A stretch of DNA of 64,000 bases from DATKMK01 sp035541895 (GTDB lineage: Bacteria; Desulfobacterota; Binatia; HRBIN30; JACQVA1): positions 62,001-126,000 of the forward strand of contig DATKMK010000021.1 in NCBI GenBank assembly GCA_035541895.1. Direction: 5' to 3'. Under the pieces are notes generated by a model. The model did no database searches. It was not told where the DNA came from and worked only from the letters and a program-made list of their open reading frames with translations. A program made the position numbers and the translations under genes. How positions within the stretch are numbered: the stretch's first letter is position 1; each line of letters starts with the position of its first letter. Positions 62,570-64,000 of this stretch are shown in pieces.

Positions 62570-62573
62570 TACG

Positions 62574-64000
62574 ATGCTGATCCTCGATGTCGTCGCCGAG
62601 CGTGCCGCCGCGCGCGGCGATCACCCGTTCATTCTGCATGCCGACCGGCGTGTGAGTTATCGCGAGTTCGACCGACTCACCAACCAAGCGGCGAACGCAC
62701 TGATCGATCTCGGCATTCGCAAGGGCGATCGGGTTACGGTGGCGATGAGCAACTCGGTCGAGTACCTCGTCGCCGCGTTCGGCGTTTTGAAAGCCGGTGC
62801 GATCTACAATCCGGTCAACCCCGCGCTCGGGAGCCAGGAGCTTGGCTACATCATCAATCATGCCGGCCCGGCCGCGATCATCACCGAGCCCGGCAGTGCG
62901 AAGAACATCATCGCCCCCGAATTGCAGCGTCCGGTTGGTTGTCGGCTGGCGGCGTTCGGCGAGGTCGCCGGCGCCCTCCGATTCGACGAGTTGGTCGATT
63001 GCAGCGCCGAGATCCATCCGCCGGTCTCGATCGGCGCCAACGATGCCTCGACGTTGCTCTACACCTCGGGAACCACGGGCAATCCCAAGGGCGTGCTGTT
63101 CCATCATCGCAGCACCGGCGCCGCCGGCGAACACTTCCTGACGGCGCTCGGGATCACGCAGGACGATACCATCGTCACCGTCACGCCGCTGTTTCACGGC
63201 AACGCGTGGGGCGCCACGGTGACCGCGCTACAAGCCGGCGGCACGATCGCGTTTCCGGCGGCGTTTCACGCCTCAGAATTCTGGCCGCTGGTGCACGCCT
63301 CGGGAGCCACCGTTGTGTATACCCTCGGCACCGTGCTGGCGATGCTGCTGACGCGCGAGCGGTCGGAACTCGAACGCACCCACAAGCTGCGCGTGATCCT
63401 CGGGTTGGGCAGCGCGCCGATTCGCGAGCAGATTCTCACGCGCTTCGGCGTGCGATACGTCGCGGAGTGTTTCGGGTCGACCGACGCCGGTGTGGTGACG
63501 ATCGAGCCGCTCGGTGCCGCGCCGCGCGCGGGCTCGGCCGGTCCGCCCGTGCCCGGGGTCGAGATTCACATCCTTGACGACGAGGGGCACGTGCTCAAGG
63601 CGCGCGAGACCGGCGAGATTGTGATTCGCTCGCCGCACTGCATGGCGGCGTATTTCCGCGATCCGGAACAGACCGCGCAGGCGTTGCGCGACGGCTGGTT
63701 CTACACCGGCGACCTCGGGTACCTCGACGAGGAGGGCTGGCTGTACTTCGTCGATCGCAAGCGCGACGTCATTCGACGCGGCGGCGAGAACATCTCGTCG
63801 GTGTTGATCGAGAAGACGCTGCGCGAACATCCGAAGGTCGTCGAAGCGGCGGTGATCGGCGTCCCCGATCCGGTGCTGGGCCAGGAAGTGAAGGCATTCA
63901 TCGTCGCGAAGGAGCCGGTTGCGGCCGATGAGCTGCGCGTCTTTGCCGCTGAGCGTCTGGCGAAGTTTCAAGTGCCGCGCTTGTGGGAATTCCGCGACGC
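62574..64000 (+). CDS. AMP-dependent acyl-CoA synthetase (cut by right edge)
   Basis: The visible part is 475 codons from the ATG at 62574. ANL-superfamily adenylate-forming enzyme: the P-loop LLYTSGTTGNPKG (near 165), the A5-type AECFGSTDAG, the hinge-proximal YTGDLGYLDEEG, and the DRKRDVIRRGGENIS segment. The C-terminal swivel domain is incomplete because the window ends. It would activate a carboxylic acid to its acyl-CoA through an acyl-AMP. It is the natural entry step of the catabolic cluster. It is 4 bases after the SDR and on the same strand. Confidence 0.93.
   Translation, partial: MLILDVVAERAAARGDHPFILHADRRVSYREFDRLTNQAANALIDLGIRKGDRVTVAMSNSVEYLVAAFGVLKAGAIYNPVNPALGSQELGYIINHAGPAAIITEPGSAKNIIAPELQRPVGCRLAAFGEVAGALRFDELVDCSAEIHPPVSIGANDASTLLYTSGTTGNPKGVLFHHRSTGAAGEHFLTALGITQDDTIVTVTPLFHGNAWGATVTALQAGGTIAFPAAFHASEFWPLVHASGATVVYTLGTVLAMLLTRERSELERTHKLRVILGLGSAPIREQILTRFGVRYVAECFGSTDAGVVTIEPLGAAPRAGSAGPPVPGVEIHILDDEGHVLKARETGEIVIRSPHCMAAYFRDPEQTAQALRDGWFYTGDLGYLDEEGWLYFVDRKRDVIRRGGENISSVLIEKTLREHPKVVEAAVIGVPDPVLGQEVKAFIVAKEPVAADELRVFAAERLAKFQVPRLWEFRD

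Overview
The window is a high-GC (about 65%), gene-dense bacterial chromosome segment. It carries about 56 supported genes, one pseudogene locus, no rRNA or tRNA, no CRISPR array and no recognisable transposase. Several things point to a free-living, metabolically versatile heterotroph of the former Deltaproteobacteria sphere, such as Candidatus Binatota: a secreted matrixin ending in a Cys-Gly-Asp-Cys-type dockerin tail, many acyl-CoA, luciferase-like monooxygenase and P450 genes, and large multi-sensor histidine kinases. The lineage is an inference; the sequence itself contains no phylogenetic marker except rsmH.

Layout. 1-5 kb: end of a DUF58/BatA/VWA membrane operon. 5-7 kb: an ImmA/IrrE-like protease and larC. 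7-10.6 kb (minus strand): the biotin operon bioF-bioA-(53-aa membrane protein)-bioD. 10.7-13.8 kb: a TetR regulator with its own operator/promoter and two acyl-CoA dehydrogenases, closed by a perfect hairpin. 13.8-22.4 kb (minus): three large sensor kinases with rsmH embedded among them through 4-base overlaps. 22.5-29.3 kb: secreted phosphodiesterase, MFS exporter, matrixin/dockerin protease, SDR and a secreted esterase whose first codons lie in a short-repeat array. 29.3-33 kb (minus): methyltransferase, small membrane protein, P450 and GPH-type transporter. 33.2-33.9 kb: remains of a decayed two-component system. 33.8-39.3 kb (minus): adenylate cyclase, AhpD-like protein, molybdopterin oxidoreductase and two small proteins. 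39.5-42 kb: an NtrB/NtrC-type pair. 42-48.8 kb: two alpha/beta hydrolases, an ECF sigma/MGMT pair, two DJ-1-fold genes and a DprE1/DprE2-like pair.

48.9-64 kb: a long, mostly plus-strand catabolic cluster. It contains two DUF35 OB-fold proteins, two thiolase-fold proteins lacking the thiolase catalytic residues, enoyl-CoA hydratase, a DUF1329 envelope protein, cyclase-family hydrolase, a divergent TetR, LLM flavin monooxygenase, aldehyde and alcohol dehydrogenases, amidohydrolase, a degenerate isochorismatase-fold protein, an SDR and an acyl-CoA ligase cut by the right edge. Together these fit uptake, CoA activation, beta-oxidation-like side-chain shortening and retro-aldol cleavage of a bulky hydrophobic carbon source, possibly steroid- or terpenoid-like. 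The substrate cannot be read from sequence.

The most notable points are: the DUF35/Ltp2-like aldolase pairs; a sensor kinase whose receiver has Glu in place of the phospho-accepting Asp; rsmH translationally coupled to sensor kinases; an ECF sigma factor coupled to an N-terminally extended DNA-alkyl transferase; a dehalogenase-like hydrolase that has lost its catalytic His; TetR operators with a shared core; and several small proteins with strong ribosome-binding sites.
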